Below are positions 12,871 through 23,596 of a stretch of 64,000 nt of DNA, one piece after another. Positions within the stretch are counted from its first letter, which is position 1; each line of letters starts with the position of its first letter. Source of the DNA: Diphasiastrum complanatum (taxonomy: Eukaryota; Streptophyta; Lycopodiopsida; Lycopodiales; Lycopodiaceae); the NCBI GenBank assembly GCA_029204225.1, contig CM055111.1, positions 5,031,403 through 5,095,402 of the forward strand. Reading direction: 5' to 3'. The position numbers and the translations under genes were made by a program. Under the pieces are notes generated by a model, which ran no database searches, was not told where the DNA came from, and saw only the letters and a list, made by a program, of their open reading frames with translations.

Positions 12871-13788
12871 TAGGGGTATCATAAAGATTTTGTATCAAGC
12901 ATCTTGGTGTAGTACTTTGATAGGGCCAATTCTGGCTTTAGAGGTCAAATGGTCAAGTTTACATGTTTTGTCATGATTAGGCCAAAATTCAATTGTGATA
13001 TAACTCAAGCCAGTTAGGTTGCTTACACATGTCAATTTTAGGTTTGATGAGTGATGCACCCTATGTGGTGGCCAAAGTCAAAGGATCCAATCATAAGAGA
13101 GAGATGTGTTGCAAGGGTCCAATCAAAAGTGAGGGATGTTGCATCACACATCCAATAGGATTAAAGAGACTATGTTTAAGGGGTCCAATAGGATTGCATA
13201 GATCTCCATAAGTTTCTAGATGTACTTTCATTTTCTATCATAATCTAATGTGAGTTTTTCAGTCAATTTGGAAATTCATCAATATTGATTGTATTCCTCT
13301 CTCTACCCTTCACCAAAAGTGGTGGTTGCTCTCTCTACCTGTTGGGACTTAGTTTATTTCATGAAGTCTTCTACACTTGTGAAACACCTTTTGGTAATGA
13401 ATGAATGCATGTAGAATGGTCTTTTTGCCTTAGATTTCATCATTGATCTTGGATTTCAATCAATATTTGATCTATAGTGCATGAGCCAAGCTTAGGAGAT
13501 CAATTTCACACATTAGGGCATTCCCACATGTGTGAATTTCACAGTTTCTACCACCTCTAGTCCTAAAACTTCCTCTCTCCCCAGCACAACCTCTTTTATG
13601 AGGATTATCTTCGGAGTAATGTACAAGGTTTAATAGCTCTTTCAATAAAATTTAAACCTTTTCCATTAACACCAAGAAACAATGTCGTATTTTGGTTATC
13701 AATGAATTTTAAACACCTTGCAAAATATACTCACGAAGAAAGATAAGGGTACTTGAAGCATTTATAATAGGTTTAGCCACTTGGACAT
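12871..13788. other. Intergenic or unclassified repeat sequence, no gene
   Basis: The join near 12910-12920 may be the edge of another inserted element beginning TGATAGGGCC, but no matching end or target-site duplication was found. Confidence 0.3.
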
Positions 13789-14279
13789 CTAGGTTAAACA
13801 AGTAAAAAGTTTGCTTTTCAACAAATCTCCAAGAAGAACATGATCCAAGTGGCTAAGAAGAAACCATATTGCATGGTCAAACCATAAAATTTGCCCATTG
13901 CATTTTAAATTATTTGTTTCACAATCACATTTTATGTATGGTCTTAAGAAATTCCATATCTTGTCATGAAACTTCTTAGATTTTTCTCCGTGTTCGCCTT
14001 GGCACATTATTATGCGTGTAAAAATACCATGGGGGGACGGACATCTAGAAGCCTCAAATTGATGCATATAAAAAAAGCACGTACTCCAGTATAGTACTGC
14101 TCATTTATAGCATTGGTTATTGCTTCTTCTTTTATCCTTTTGACATCATCTCCAAGATCTCCCATAATGATCCACATGTCAAATGCTTGCGAGGCAGGGG
14201 AAGGAGCGATCAAAGGTGTATCATAACCTAATTTGATCAAAATCCAAATGCCATGTATAAGCCTGAAACAAGCAATCAT
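13789..14279 (-). other. Two overlapping minus ORFs, unrecognised
   Basis: Frames 14279-14010 (89 codons) and 14067-13789 (92 codons) overlap in different frames and could be one frameshifted fragment. The first contains IMGDLGDDVKRIKEEAI, which has the rhythm of a transposase fragment. I cannot assign a family. Confidence 0.25.
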
Positions 14280-14358
14280 AGTAAGTATCTTATGTGAGAA
14301 GCAATACTAAAATCAATAAGAGTGCTAGAAAATGAGGGGCATCCTCTCCATTACTCAA

Positions 14359-14384
14359 TGTGTGTGTGTGTGTGTGTGTGTGTG
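14359..14384. repeat. (TG)13 microsatellite
   Basis: Pure TG repeat. Confidence 0.97.
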
Positions 14385-14583
14385 ACAAAACATTCTCCAC
14401 ATAAGATCTTTTATGACAAAAATCAACTACGTGCAAGACAAAATATCATTTTGTACACTTTATAAGCTTTTCTGAAGAAATACATAGAATGTAGCATTCC
14501 TTGTAAAAAACCGAAGAAGAGGGTATACTAACCTACATCCATCCACACGAAAAAACCAAGCTAGAACTAAGTATCTTCTGTGG

Positions 14584-14588
14584 GAACC
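14584..14588. repeat. Left target-site duplication GAACC
   Basis: Identical to 27018-27022 and directly abuts the LTR TG end. Confidence 0.9.
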
Positions 14589-15816
14589 TGTTGCGTAGGC
14601 ATCCCAAAGGGAGCCGGGAACCACGACTTAGCTTCCTAGCCTTCAACTCTTGCCATCCAAACCCACTTGACATACAAGCAGCCAACTCAGCAACAACGAT
14701 CAGACTTAACCAACTTGAAGTTCTGAAAACCAACATTGAGATCCAACCTGGCGCCATGCCAGATCGGGGGTCCCGATGTGGGTGACTTCCCTCCAAGCAA
14801 GCCGCCCGACATACATCAAACTTAACCAACTCGAAGCTTCGTTACAAACGAGTAACATCCATTCCAAGCAAGCGGTCTGACTTACATCAGACTTAACCAA
14901 CTGAAAGCTTCGTCACGAGCGCTGGAAGCCAACTTGGCGCCACGCCAGACTGGACAACCATAAACAGGTAATTTCCACCCAAGCAAGCCATCCAACTCAA
15001 CCGATAGGTTAGAGCCTGTTCCCCAAGAGCTTAACCCATTCACGTTCATTCAAGGAACACTCAGAACCACAAGCCGTGACAGATATGGAGACAACTAGTT
15101 CACGGACCGAATGGTCTCGACAGCATACCGCTGGCGCCACGGACCAAATGGTCCCGACGGCATACCGCTGGCGTCCCGGGATACGACCCTCAGCTATGTG
15201 CCAACTTAAAAATTTTGAAGCGGCCTTACAACTGGCGCTTTCACCGAACACTGAAACCCAGAAGGTAATCAGTCAGTTTGAGGAAAATCCCACTTTATTG
15301 ATAAATCTGAGAAGGTTACATTTCAAGTGTGTGACCGACCCTAGTCTCCGGGGCGCTAGCATGCCAAGGCGAGAGCCATGACAACATTCCAGCAAGGGAG
15401 GCTGAGACTTGGTTGGAGCTCGCCCTGAGTCGCAACCCACACTCCCCTATAGTATTGTGTGATTCGGCACTCCCCTCATACCAAGCACTCTACCCAAGCT
15501 GGTAGAGCACATTTTTCTCTCTCTAGAATTTTCTCTTTCTAGAAAGTCATTTTCTCTCTCTAGATTTTATTGATCCCCAGACTTCCTTTAATCATGCCTA
15601 GATCGTGTGAGGTGTTTGCACATCGATCTGAGCTCTCTGGACTCCGCTAGAACCGATCAAAGATTTTCAGCCATAGGAACTTGGCGCTGGCTGGATTCTA
15701 GTCACAGTGGCGCCGGCGCCGTTGGCGCCGGGAGTAGTAGGGGCGCTGCTGGTGTCGGGGAAGTAGCTGGTGCCAGTGGCGCCGGAAGTAAAGCTTGTAA
15801 AGGTAGCTTTACAACA
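14589..15816 (-). repeat. 3' LTR (by element orientation) of the 12.4-kb element
   Basis: Matches 25787-27017 along its whole length with a few differences per hundred bases. It has internal imperfect tandem repeats: units around 'cttaaccaactcgaagcttcgt' words (14770-14960), a doubled segment 'gcataccgctggcg' (15110-15180) and a cluster of GGCGCC near 15705-15785. ORFs seen across it on both strands recur in the partner LTR and are not genes. Confidence 0.93.
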
Positions 15817-15829
15817 TCCACCCCACCTT
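15817..15829 (-). other. Purine-rich tract next to the 3' LTR
   Basis: On minus the bases before the LTR TG are AAGGTGGGGTGGA, a G-rich, mostly purine stretch in the position of a polypurine tract. Confidence 0.6.
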
Positions 15830-15835
15830 GCACAC

Positions 15836-17147
15836 ATCAAAGATTCCAATGAGCATTGGGTGCCCCACACATTTTCAACTTTTGACTGGGTTTACATGCA
15901 ACCATCGGGCAAAGGAACTCACAAGGTTGCAAAGAGGAAGCGAAACAACCAAGACTACCATTGGAAAGGAAGGATCCACGAATTCAAGATCGACCAAAAC
16001 GGTGAATACCTTGCAAATGTGCAACACGTATACATGCGTTGAGATATTTTATTGGATGTGGCTGTTGCTGATAGAACCATACAGTCACATTGTAAGTCTC
16101 ACCTCTTTTATTCTTGTGTTAACTATTATGTTTGAATTATTATTATGTCATTGTAATGGATAATAATGTTGCATTGATGCCTGGTGCAGATGTCTTTCCT
16201 TCAAATAGCTTTGACTGGCAAAACGTGAAGTCCTTCACTGAAAAATTTTCCGCCATACACGCCAAATATGGAGAACAAATATATGGTGGGTTGGCATTCT
16301 CTGCCCTAATCAAAATGGGCATTTTCTTTTACGATCACATTTACGAAGTTCCAAAAAAAAACTTTGGCCAAGGCAAATTAGCACTAACTTCTGAGCCTGC
16401 GATCAATTCTCACGAGTGGCCATATGTTGACCAACTGACTATTGAATTAACAAAGAGGCAACTTCTCAAAGAGATTATTGGTAATATGAAGCCAACATTC
16501 GGATCCAAACGAGTCTACACTAGCATCTCTGTGCCGATCACCGTATTTGTTGCCATATTTAAGGCGGTCCCCTTTAGGAAAACAAACACGATGTGGGCAT
16601 GGAAAGCAACAGAATCATCATTGTTGGACAACATATTTGTCGCATGGGATTCAAAGGAAATGGAGCATAAAGGAGATTTAATAAGGTGTAAGCTCTCTTG
16701 TGAAACAATGACCATAAGGTATCATATTTCACATCAAACATGCTCCTTAAGTTTCATTTATAGGCGATATAAGTTTGGTCATGGTCGATGGGACCCTCTG
16801 GACGCGGAGACGAATCAGCAAGAAGTGGAGATATCCATACATTTGCCCCATGATGAAATACGAGAAATTCATATAAATAAGGAGTGCAGCCTAGAAGATC
16901 TTCGGCATATGCTTGGATTGACTTTTGTTGATGTGCCAGTAGATTTTGTCTTCACTCGTAATGGACAAAATGTGAGTCCCTAATTTCCATCAGATTCCTG
17001 AATTTTAAATAGTAATGTTAAGTAAATATAGGATTATTAACTTTGTGTCTGGTTTTGCAGATACGGAGACAAGCCGAAAAAGATCATGAATGTGTTTCAT
17101 TTTTACAAACAGGGACATTAGGAGTCCAATGGGAATACAGGATTTAA
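15836..17147 (+). pseudogene. Cargo gene A: unknown protein, 5'-truncated, three exons
   Basis: Exon 1 is open from about 15836 to 16091 and includes the motif HWKGRIHEF, with an in-frame TGA at 16040. Intron 1 is 16092-16189 (GTAAGT...GTGCAG). Exon 2 is 16190-16971, containing DVFPSNSFDW, then a long mixed region with SHEWPYVDQLTIELTKRQL. Intron 2 is 16972-17060 (GTGAGT...TTGCAG). Exon 3 is 17061-17147, ending at TAA. Phases join cleanly at both introns, which supports this model over the alternative frame from 15828. The C-terminal part (EIHINKECSLEDLRHMLG ... VDFVFTRNGQ) looks like a small ubiquitin-like or beta-grasp fold, but that is a weak impression. The gene starts directly against the element's purine tract, so its 5' end is probably missing. 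Family not recognised. Confidence 0.6.
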
Positions 17148-17373
17148 TCTAATGGAAAATAGAAAACACAATTAGTTGGTTGTGTTTTGACTCTATTCTA
17201 ATATATTTGGTTACGTTTTGACATTACTTTTGCGTTGTCACATTTTATATGCCTGTTACTACATTTGTGGATGTCCAAGGATTTTTACTCATGAGCCTAG
17301 ACAAGAATATATTATATTTGGAAAAGAGGCCAAAACTTTTATAGGGACACTTACTAAAAATAGAACCCTTCAC

Positions 17374-17381
17374 TATATAAG
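17374..17381 (+). promoter_or_regulatory. TATA box upstream of the H3-like gene
   Basis: TATATAAG lies about 130 bases before the ATG at 17508. It is followed by a pyrimidine-rich leader without ATG until 17476, which fits a short 5' UTR promoter. Confidence 0.5.
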
Positions 17382-17507
17382 GGTGCTTGGGTCCTCATTT
17401 CTCCACTTCATCCCTTGAGTGTCAGAGTGTCAGTTTTTTTAAATTCTCTGTTTTTCATCTCTCGTGTTCTCTGATATGTTTTCAAAGGCTAACCAATGTC
17501 GGAGGAA

Positions 17508-18717
17508 ATGGCACGGACGAAACAAACGACTAGAGATTCCAAAGTGACTGCATTGCTCCATAGGGATGCACTAGCCACCCTCGATGAGAGAGAGAGAGAC
17601 GAGAGAGCAGAAGCAGGAGTAGGAGTTGCAGCCCTATAGCAGATCCGGCCACTCAACGTGAAGCTGAAGAGGACATGGCCCATACAACAGCTGCACAGGA
17701 GGACCAGACTGAGCAGCAGTAGCAAGAAGACCAGCAACAGCAGGAGGACTAGCAGCAGCAGCAGCAGCAGCCAACACGAGAAAAAAGCCCTTCCCCGACG
17801 GCAACTGAACGGGAGGAAACAATGAAGTTCCTAGATGAGGAGCTTGCGGCATCGGGTGAGTTGCCGGTTCTGAATGATTCTTTCTTCGATCCATTTCCAC
17901 CAGCAATGGGCATGGACACATCAAATTTAGGCATATCGAGGACACCACACCCACCGTGTCACCTCCAAGTCATGGCCCGATGATGGGTCCAATGATGTCG
18001 TTGCTGGTGGGTGGTTCTGATGAGGGCAGTCCGATGTCGAACACAACAACGATGAAGCAGAAGGCGACCCATAGATGGTCAGAGAGAGGAGCACACGAGC
18101 GAAAAAGAAAGAATCCTTGCAAGGCTGGGTCTACATCAAAGTGACGGAACCCTGCAGCTCAGGAGCCATCACCACTGCCCACACCGCCAACATCGCCTCC
18201 ACTGCCTCCACCTCCACCACCTTCGCCCCCACCGCATCCACCGCCTCCACCGCCACCTCCACCACCACCACCTCCACCACCACCACCACCATCACCACCT
18301 CCAAGTTCTGCCGCAGCTGGCCCAAGTAGGACCGTAGAGCGTGGTAGGGATAGGTCGGCCCCTCGTGCAGCACCATGGGCTGGAAAGGAGCTCCGCAGGA
18401 TGCAGCCACCACCTCCTCGACCGCGTAGGAAGCGCAGGATCGCAAAGTGGCTCTAGGATATACGGAGCTATTAGAAGTCCGTAAAATTTTTGATCCCTAG
18501 GGCCCCTTTTGTGAGGCTTGTAAAAGAAATAGTCGATGAATTTTCCTTGGGGAACAGAGTTACGGCAGATGCGGTGTCCGCAATACAAGAGTCTGCGGAA
18601 ATGTACCTAACGCAGCTCTTTGAGGACTCATTTTTGTGTGTAGTGCACGGGAAGAGAGTCACAATACTCCCGAAGGATCTCCACCTAGCTAGAAGGCTAA
18701 GGAGAGAGTGGAATTAA
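17508..18717 (+). pseudogene. Cargo gene: histone H3-like protein with a very long tail
   Basis: The frame at ATG 17508 begins MARTKQTTRDSK, almost the canonical H3 N-terminus; an ATG four codons upstream (17496) is in frame. The C-terminal third (about 18430-18717) is a full H3 histone fold: DIRSY, the stop where H3 has Q, then KSVKFLIPRAPFVRLVKEI, AIQESAEMYLTQLFEDSFLC and KRVTILPKDLHLARRLRREW. Between them lie over 300 codons of low complexity: a poly-Gln run (17700-17775), the acidic patch MKFLDEELAASGELPV, a long poly-Pro run (18175-18305) and basic clusters. Two frame changes (about 17635 and 17937) and stops at 17720, 17750, 18142, 18454 and 18472 break it, unless unseen introns repair it. 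Loop 1 has canonical H3 length, so it is not clearly CENH3. Stop 18472 replaces the conserved Gln of YQKS. Confidence 0.8.
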
Positions 18718-19183
18718 AAATATCATGTACATGATTTTATTTATAATATACTGAAGATTTGGTGTCAAGTATCTTGCAGAATTTCAGGTTGTGTGAATGC
18801 AAATTGTTGTGATTGAGTTTGATATCTGATTTCAGTACTGTTTATGTGAATGCAGTCATTTGAAAATTTTAGTATCATCTATGTGAATGCAGTGATTTAA
18901 AATTTTTCAGTACTATGGGAATGGTAGTTTCTTTAACCATGTTGTAGATAAGATAGGTTTCCATGTCGTGGCATGGAAATCACGCCAGGGCGCGACCAGG
19001 GCCCGTTTGACCAGGTCAAACGGCGCTGGTCGTGCCCTGGCGTGAAAATCACGTCACGTAAAAAAAGGAGGAGAAATCTTTATCAGAAAAAAAATTAAAT
19101 TCTAAATTCAATAAATTAGCACATCATATAATGACAACAGAGAATTAGGAGAGTCCACAAGAAAAAAAGGACAAAATCTTTAT
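18718..19183. other. Gap between convergent cargo genes
   Basis: AT-rich sequence flanks the strong hairpin at 18981-19044. No ORF. Both neighbouring transcripts point into this gap, so it should contain their 3' ends. Confidence 0.6.
18981..19044. repeat. GC-rich hairpin between convergent genes
   Basis: The left arm starts CACGCCAGGGCGCGACCAG and the right arm ends CTGGTCGTGCCCTGGCGTG. The arms are about 31 bases with only a few mismatches and almost no loop, set in AT-rich surroundings. It could be a 3'-end or termination structure for both gene pairs, or the remains of a small inverted-repeat element. Confidence 0.9.
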
Positions 19184-20655
19184 TCACATTTGATCCATTT
19201 CCTTCAGAGAGGACTTCAGCTTCTCTGATCGCTTCTCTGATGACAAAACTGGTTTTAACATTTCTAATGCTAATTTAGGAGCATCTCCCTCATCCTCATA
19301 AGGGCCAATTAAACCCGAGAGAATGAGCCGGGTCTCGAATCCAGGGCAAAAAGCATTCAAAACGGCTTTTTGGAGGACACAGTAAGCCTTTGGCACTGAC
19401 GGTGACATGTCTAGCTCACCAATGTGCTTGGAGAGTGCTTTGCATTTAAGAAGCTCTGTCTGTCCATCTGGCCTGTACTTGTTGCTGAAGCAGAAAATAA
19501 AGTTGTTGGGCAAGTTCCCAATGTAGTGGGCCATAGACCTGTCCAGAGTCCCTACTTCAACTTTCTCCCGAGAGCCACCCCTTCGCATTGCAAATGCATC
19601 AAGCTCCACTGCATCCTGCATTTGGTTCAAATTATTGCAAAATGAGTATAATGAAGACAAACAAAAATAACAAACACATGCAAGTTGAATTGTTGGGTCA
19701 GACTTGCCTCGGTGCCTTCATCAATGTCTTCGATTTGCGCAAGGTTAATTCCTTTGCCTTTGTACTTCATGTCAGCAGTTTTTCCTTCGAGTACCTCGAA
19801 TGGCCTCGTTTGAACTGGTGGTGGTTGAAGCGTTTTCAATCGGCAAAGCACCCTTGCCAGTGCTTGCTCGGTGGTGTCCGTGTCATGCCCGATCAGCTTC
19901 GCATACGTGTCGTCGGGCTGGGTGTGGTTGAAAGTGGAACTGCCATTCTGCAAATTTACCAATGCTGCCAGCATCTCATCTTCTCGCAAGCCGAGAATAT
20001 GTTGCAAGTCATGCATGAACACATACTCCTGCCCATCAATGATGATTGGAACAAGGCCATGGATTCGAAGCACGACATCATCGTACTCATCTATATCTTC
20101 TGGCTCCGCTGATGTGGATGCACATGTTGCCTCTTGCGCAGCCAAGGTTGCTTCGTGCTCCACAGATAAATCTTCCTCTTCACCCGGGTCGTTCATCTCG
20201 TTCACCTGCTCACTAGGATTGTGTTTGTTGCTGGCCACAGTCGCTGGAAACTCATTAAGCAAAAAAATAACAGTAATCTCACCGGAGAGAAACTTCTTTC
20301 CTACACTTTCAAGATCAAAAGTTTTCATCTGATCCTTTGTCAGCTCCAAGTAATGATCGTTACCCAAGTGACTAATAAATCTGTTGAGACGAGCGATAAA
20401 GAGTCTATCTCCTTTCCATATATAACTAAGCAAGTTATATGAAATCCATATGATAGCTGAGCCAGGAATTTGTATGGCATAAGGCTTCAAAGTCTCATCT
20501 ATATACTCACTCACGTACGTGAATGCATCCGTATTAGCCCGTAGAGTGGCAAGTGTGTCTATTCTACCGGTAAACATACAATAAATATGATCTAACTGAT
20601 CTAAAAACTCTGTGGGGGCTAGCAGATTGGCCAACTCTATTTTAGGGGACGACAT
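19184..20655 (-). CDS. Cargo gene C: intact unknown protein, 459 aa, two exons
   Basis: Start ATG is 20653-20655 (MSSPKIELANLL); a TATA box lies upstream. Exon 1 is 20655-19708. The intron uses a GC-AG pair (GAG|GCAAGT ... TGCAG|GAT). Exon 2 is 19615-19184, ending at TGA. The junction is phase 0 and no stop or frameshift is seen. The first 170 residues are mixed alpha/beta-like without a signal peptide. A disordered acidic linker follows (NDPGEEEDLSVEHEATLAAQ ... EPEDIDEYDD), then a compact segment (IHGLVPIIIDGQEYVFMHDL, LGLREDEMLAAL), and a C-terminal half ending KSSLKEMDQM. No domain recognised. It is the only cargo gene with a fully open frame, so it may be the youngest or most constrained. 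It shares orientation with the LTR element and with gene D. Confidence 0.7.
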
Positions 20656-20782
20656 TGTTATGCAACTAAGAACACTAATTGACCAGCAAACTAGTAGTCT
20701 AATTGAACAAGACAAGCTAAATTACGAGGAAACAAATTTCAACAAAGCAAGAAGTGACAACAAAATGAAAACCCCCACTCTT

Positions 20783-20790
20783 ATATAGAG
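20783..20790 (-). promoter_or_regulatory. TATA box upstream of cargo gene C
   Basis: On minus, CTATATAAG about 130 bases before ATG 20655, a spacing very like that of the H3-like gene promoter. Confidence 0.5.
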
Positions 20791-20920
20791 GGACGTGTAT
20801 CCAAAAATAGATATTATTATAAAACCAAATAAAATAATTTCTATTCATAACAACAATCCAATTCGACAGTAATATTTATCACAAAGGAATATTTGAATTA
20901 CAATTCAGCATAAATTGTTT

Positions 20921-23596
20921 CTATTCCATCTCATCAGTTTCTGTAGTTTCTCTAGCGCTGTTTTCCAAAACATTGGATGTTGGTGTCCTCGGCATCCATC
21001 TCTTTCCAACTCGGACTCTAGACATCCTCCATTCTTGATGCCTTGTTCTAGCATTAGAGGATTGCCATGCTGTCTCTCTGACTGAATTTGAACTGGAGAT
21101 CATTGAACACAACTCTTCAGTTCTTGTGTTTTGAAAGTGTCCTCGGCCCAAAACTCCTCCGTAAAACCATTGGAATATCTCAACCAATGCATTGCTAAGA
21201 ACCTTTCCTCCGCCATGCCGTGATTTTTTTGAAATACGCAGCCTTTGCCCTGTAATGACTCTTTTCCATGCCTTGCGTATTCCAAATAGCTAATGATCCA
21301 TAGGTTTTCGTAAACCAAGGTCCATGAGTATAGATGATGTGCTGTTTATAGAAAATTTGTATTAGTTTAAATCTTTACAAATACATAAATATGAAAGTAA
21401 AAAATATGAGACACACATACCATATAGTGAGTTATGTGTGTTTCTCCCCATGCATCGATCATCAATTCAGTAAATGTTTTGACTTCTCTTGCGTATCTAT
21501 CCAAATCTTCATCTCTCACAATCTTTTTGTTGATAGTTTGTGACAAGGCATCAAATGCTTGCCAAACCTTAGCACATGTACTTGCCATGCGAGGATCTGA
21601 GCCAATATTTGTTGTGCATTGACATATTTTCCTCCAGTACTCCCATTCAACACTGCTTTCACGTGCAGTATGATTTGACAATAGGTGTCTCGCTTTCGCA
21701 CCACCCATTGAAACTTTTGCTGGAACATCTTGCATTTTTCCACTCATCTCAACGTCTTTGGTAAGACTCACGTGGCCCCCGTGCAATCCCATATCGGATA
21801 AAATTATCTCTAGATTTCTAATGCTAACATCTGCTCTTGATTTGGGCTGCATGTTCCATGCGTAACAACAATGCAAAAATAATAAGTTGTCCAGTATTCT
21901 TAATTCACCATGCATTGTGCAAAAATGGACTCTTTCGAGAGGAATGTTCAACACAGGACTCCAAGCTTTGTCTAGATTGTGCCTATTTGGTGGAAGACGT
22001 TGGTTGCAATTCAAAATACTTTTGTTCCGCCCAGATTCAAACATACAATATATACAAAAATTCTTTGCATTTGCACCGAGACCACAACCGTACATGCATT
22101 TCAAAGTCTTCAAATCAGCAGCTAGGTGCCATTCTACAGCAAAGCTTTCTCCTTCAACATTGAGCAATTTGCCTTCATTTTGTGCATGTATTATCTTAGA
22201 TATACTGCATTTTTCAGATAGCCACTCCAGTACGTCGTGAGACTCCTTAGGAACTTCAAATGCAGCTATCCACCATATGTGATTTTCGGATTGCATGCTA
22301 AATTCTTTACAATAACTTCTGCCAAACTGTTGCAATTCACGATTCATCAAGGTGATTGTGACACGTTCAAGTTTACGCCCTTTTACAATTTCTGCTTCGT
22401 CCAACTTAATAACAAATATAACTTTACCTCCGCAATCTGTAAAACAGAAATTTCATTACTAAAACATATTAGTTGAAGAAAAGCATACTATTGAAAACCA
22501 AAATTCACAATAAATGTTCTTACCATTTGTTCTAACTCTGTAATGTCGGATCATCATCGCTTGAACCTTTTCCAGATCTAAGAATATATTATTGCCTTGA
22601 TGATAACGAAAACATGTCGGAGGTCCTTTCTTCTTATTGGTTATTGTAAAAGAAACTCTCATAATTCAGAGAGCAATATCGAATTGCATTCTTGTTTGGC
22701 GGATTTGACAAGTTTATAAGTAGGTATTATTTGATGGCGTTTTAACCCATTTTTGTCAGAGCGTTTCATATACTTCTTCAAAGCTCTATACCCCTTGCGA
22801 CTCACACCTCCTTGGTCACATGCATACACCATCTCTTTAACATTTGGATTTGGCTTGAACTTGTCGACTAGCTTTTTTGCAATTCTCAAGCGAATTGAAT
22901 CACTTGTTTCATCTTCCACAATCTTAATCAAATCTTTACCCTTCAAAAAATGTTTCATATATTTTTCGGCAATAAAATCTTTTCCAACCGTCTTTTTCAA
23001 GAACTCTTTTGTGTCCCTCATATGTCTTTTACTGGCACCACCACCTGGTGCCAAAGCTTCTAGTTTGTGTCTCTTAGTGTTTTCATTTTCTGCTTGCTGA
23101 TCCATCGAGACTCTACGGTTTTGTTGTAAGCCATATATTGTCCTCTGAAATATACTGATTGAAGATAGCAATTTTTCAACTTTTGCGACAGAACTGACAA
23201 GCTCTATTTTCAAACCATTTATCTCCTGCTCCAATTTCATATTTATTCCATGCAATGACTTTAAATTGTCATTCATACTCAATATATAATGTTTGCCGTA
23301 TTTGCCAATGTCTCAGCTTGAATTCTTCGAGAATCCATTGCTTGACAATAGCCAAGCAGTCCATTCCGACCATCCCCAACGAACCTTAACAAACTATGTA
23401 CATCAGAAAATTTAGGAGGAGCATCTACCAGTGGATTATGAGGGTATAAATCACCTCTTACCCATAGGTCAATATGTTTTTTTCTTTCTAATCTCCAACA
23501 ATGCATGTCATACGGATTTAAGTTAACACCCCATGCAGCTTTGGTGGTCGCATAATCCTTCTCTAACTTCACATGTAAGTGATACTTGGTTCTCAT
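20921..23596 (-). pseudogene. Cargo gene D: transposase-like protein, frameshifted
   Basis: Minus exons: 23596-22524, 22436-21421 and 21341-20921, joined by GT-AG introns with matching phase. Exon 1 holds an N-terminal part (MRTKYHLHVKLEKDY), a likely coiled coil (MKLEQEINGLKIELV) and a basic region. It is broken by shifts near 23280 and 22660; exon 3 has another near 21220 in an A-run. Exon 2 has candidate acidic residues in VIKLDEAEIVKG and EWHLAADLKTLKCMYG, then a Cys pair CIYC and FCTMHGELRIL. Exon 3 has LAIWNTQGMEKSH followed by HGGG. The order D, D, C-x2-C/H, E resembles large DDE-type transposase-like proteins that I recall from repetitive families; this is a motif-level inference, not a confirmed family. 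Upstream exons beyond 23596 may exist. Confidence 0.6.

Noticed and set aside
14533-15870. Several 64-101 codon ORFs repeated at 25.6-27.0 kb
   Set aside because: They are in both LTRs and overlap on both strands; LTR sequence rather than genes.
17508-18717. Calling the H3-like gene a CENH3
   Set aside because: Loop 1 has canonical H3 length and the N-terminus is ARTKQT-like; a tree is required before naming it.
15836-23596. Idea that the cargo is an endogenous giant virus fragment (H3-like gene, hairpin between convergent genes)
   Set aside because: No viral hallmark gene is present, genes have plant-type introns and the block is bounded by LTRs with a target duplication. Captured or nested transposon cargo is simpler.
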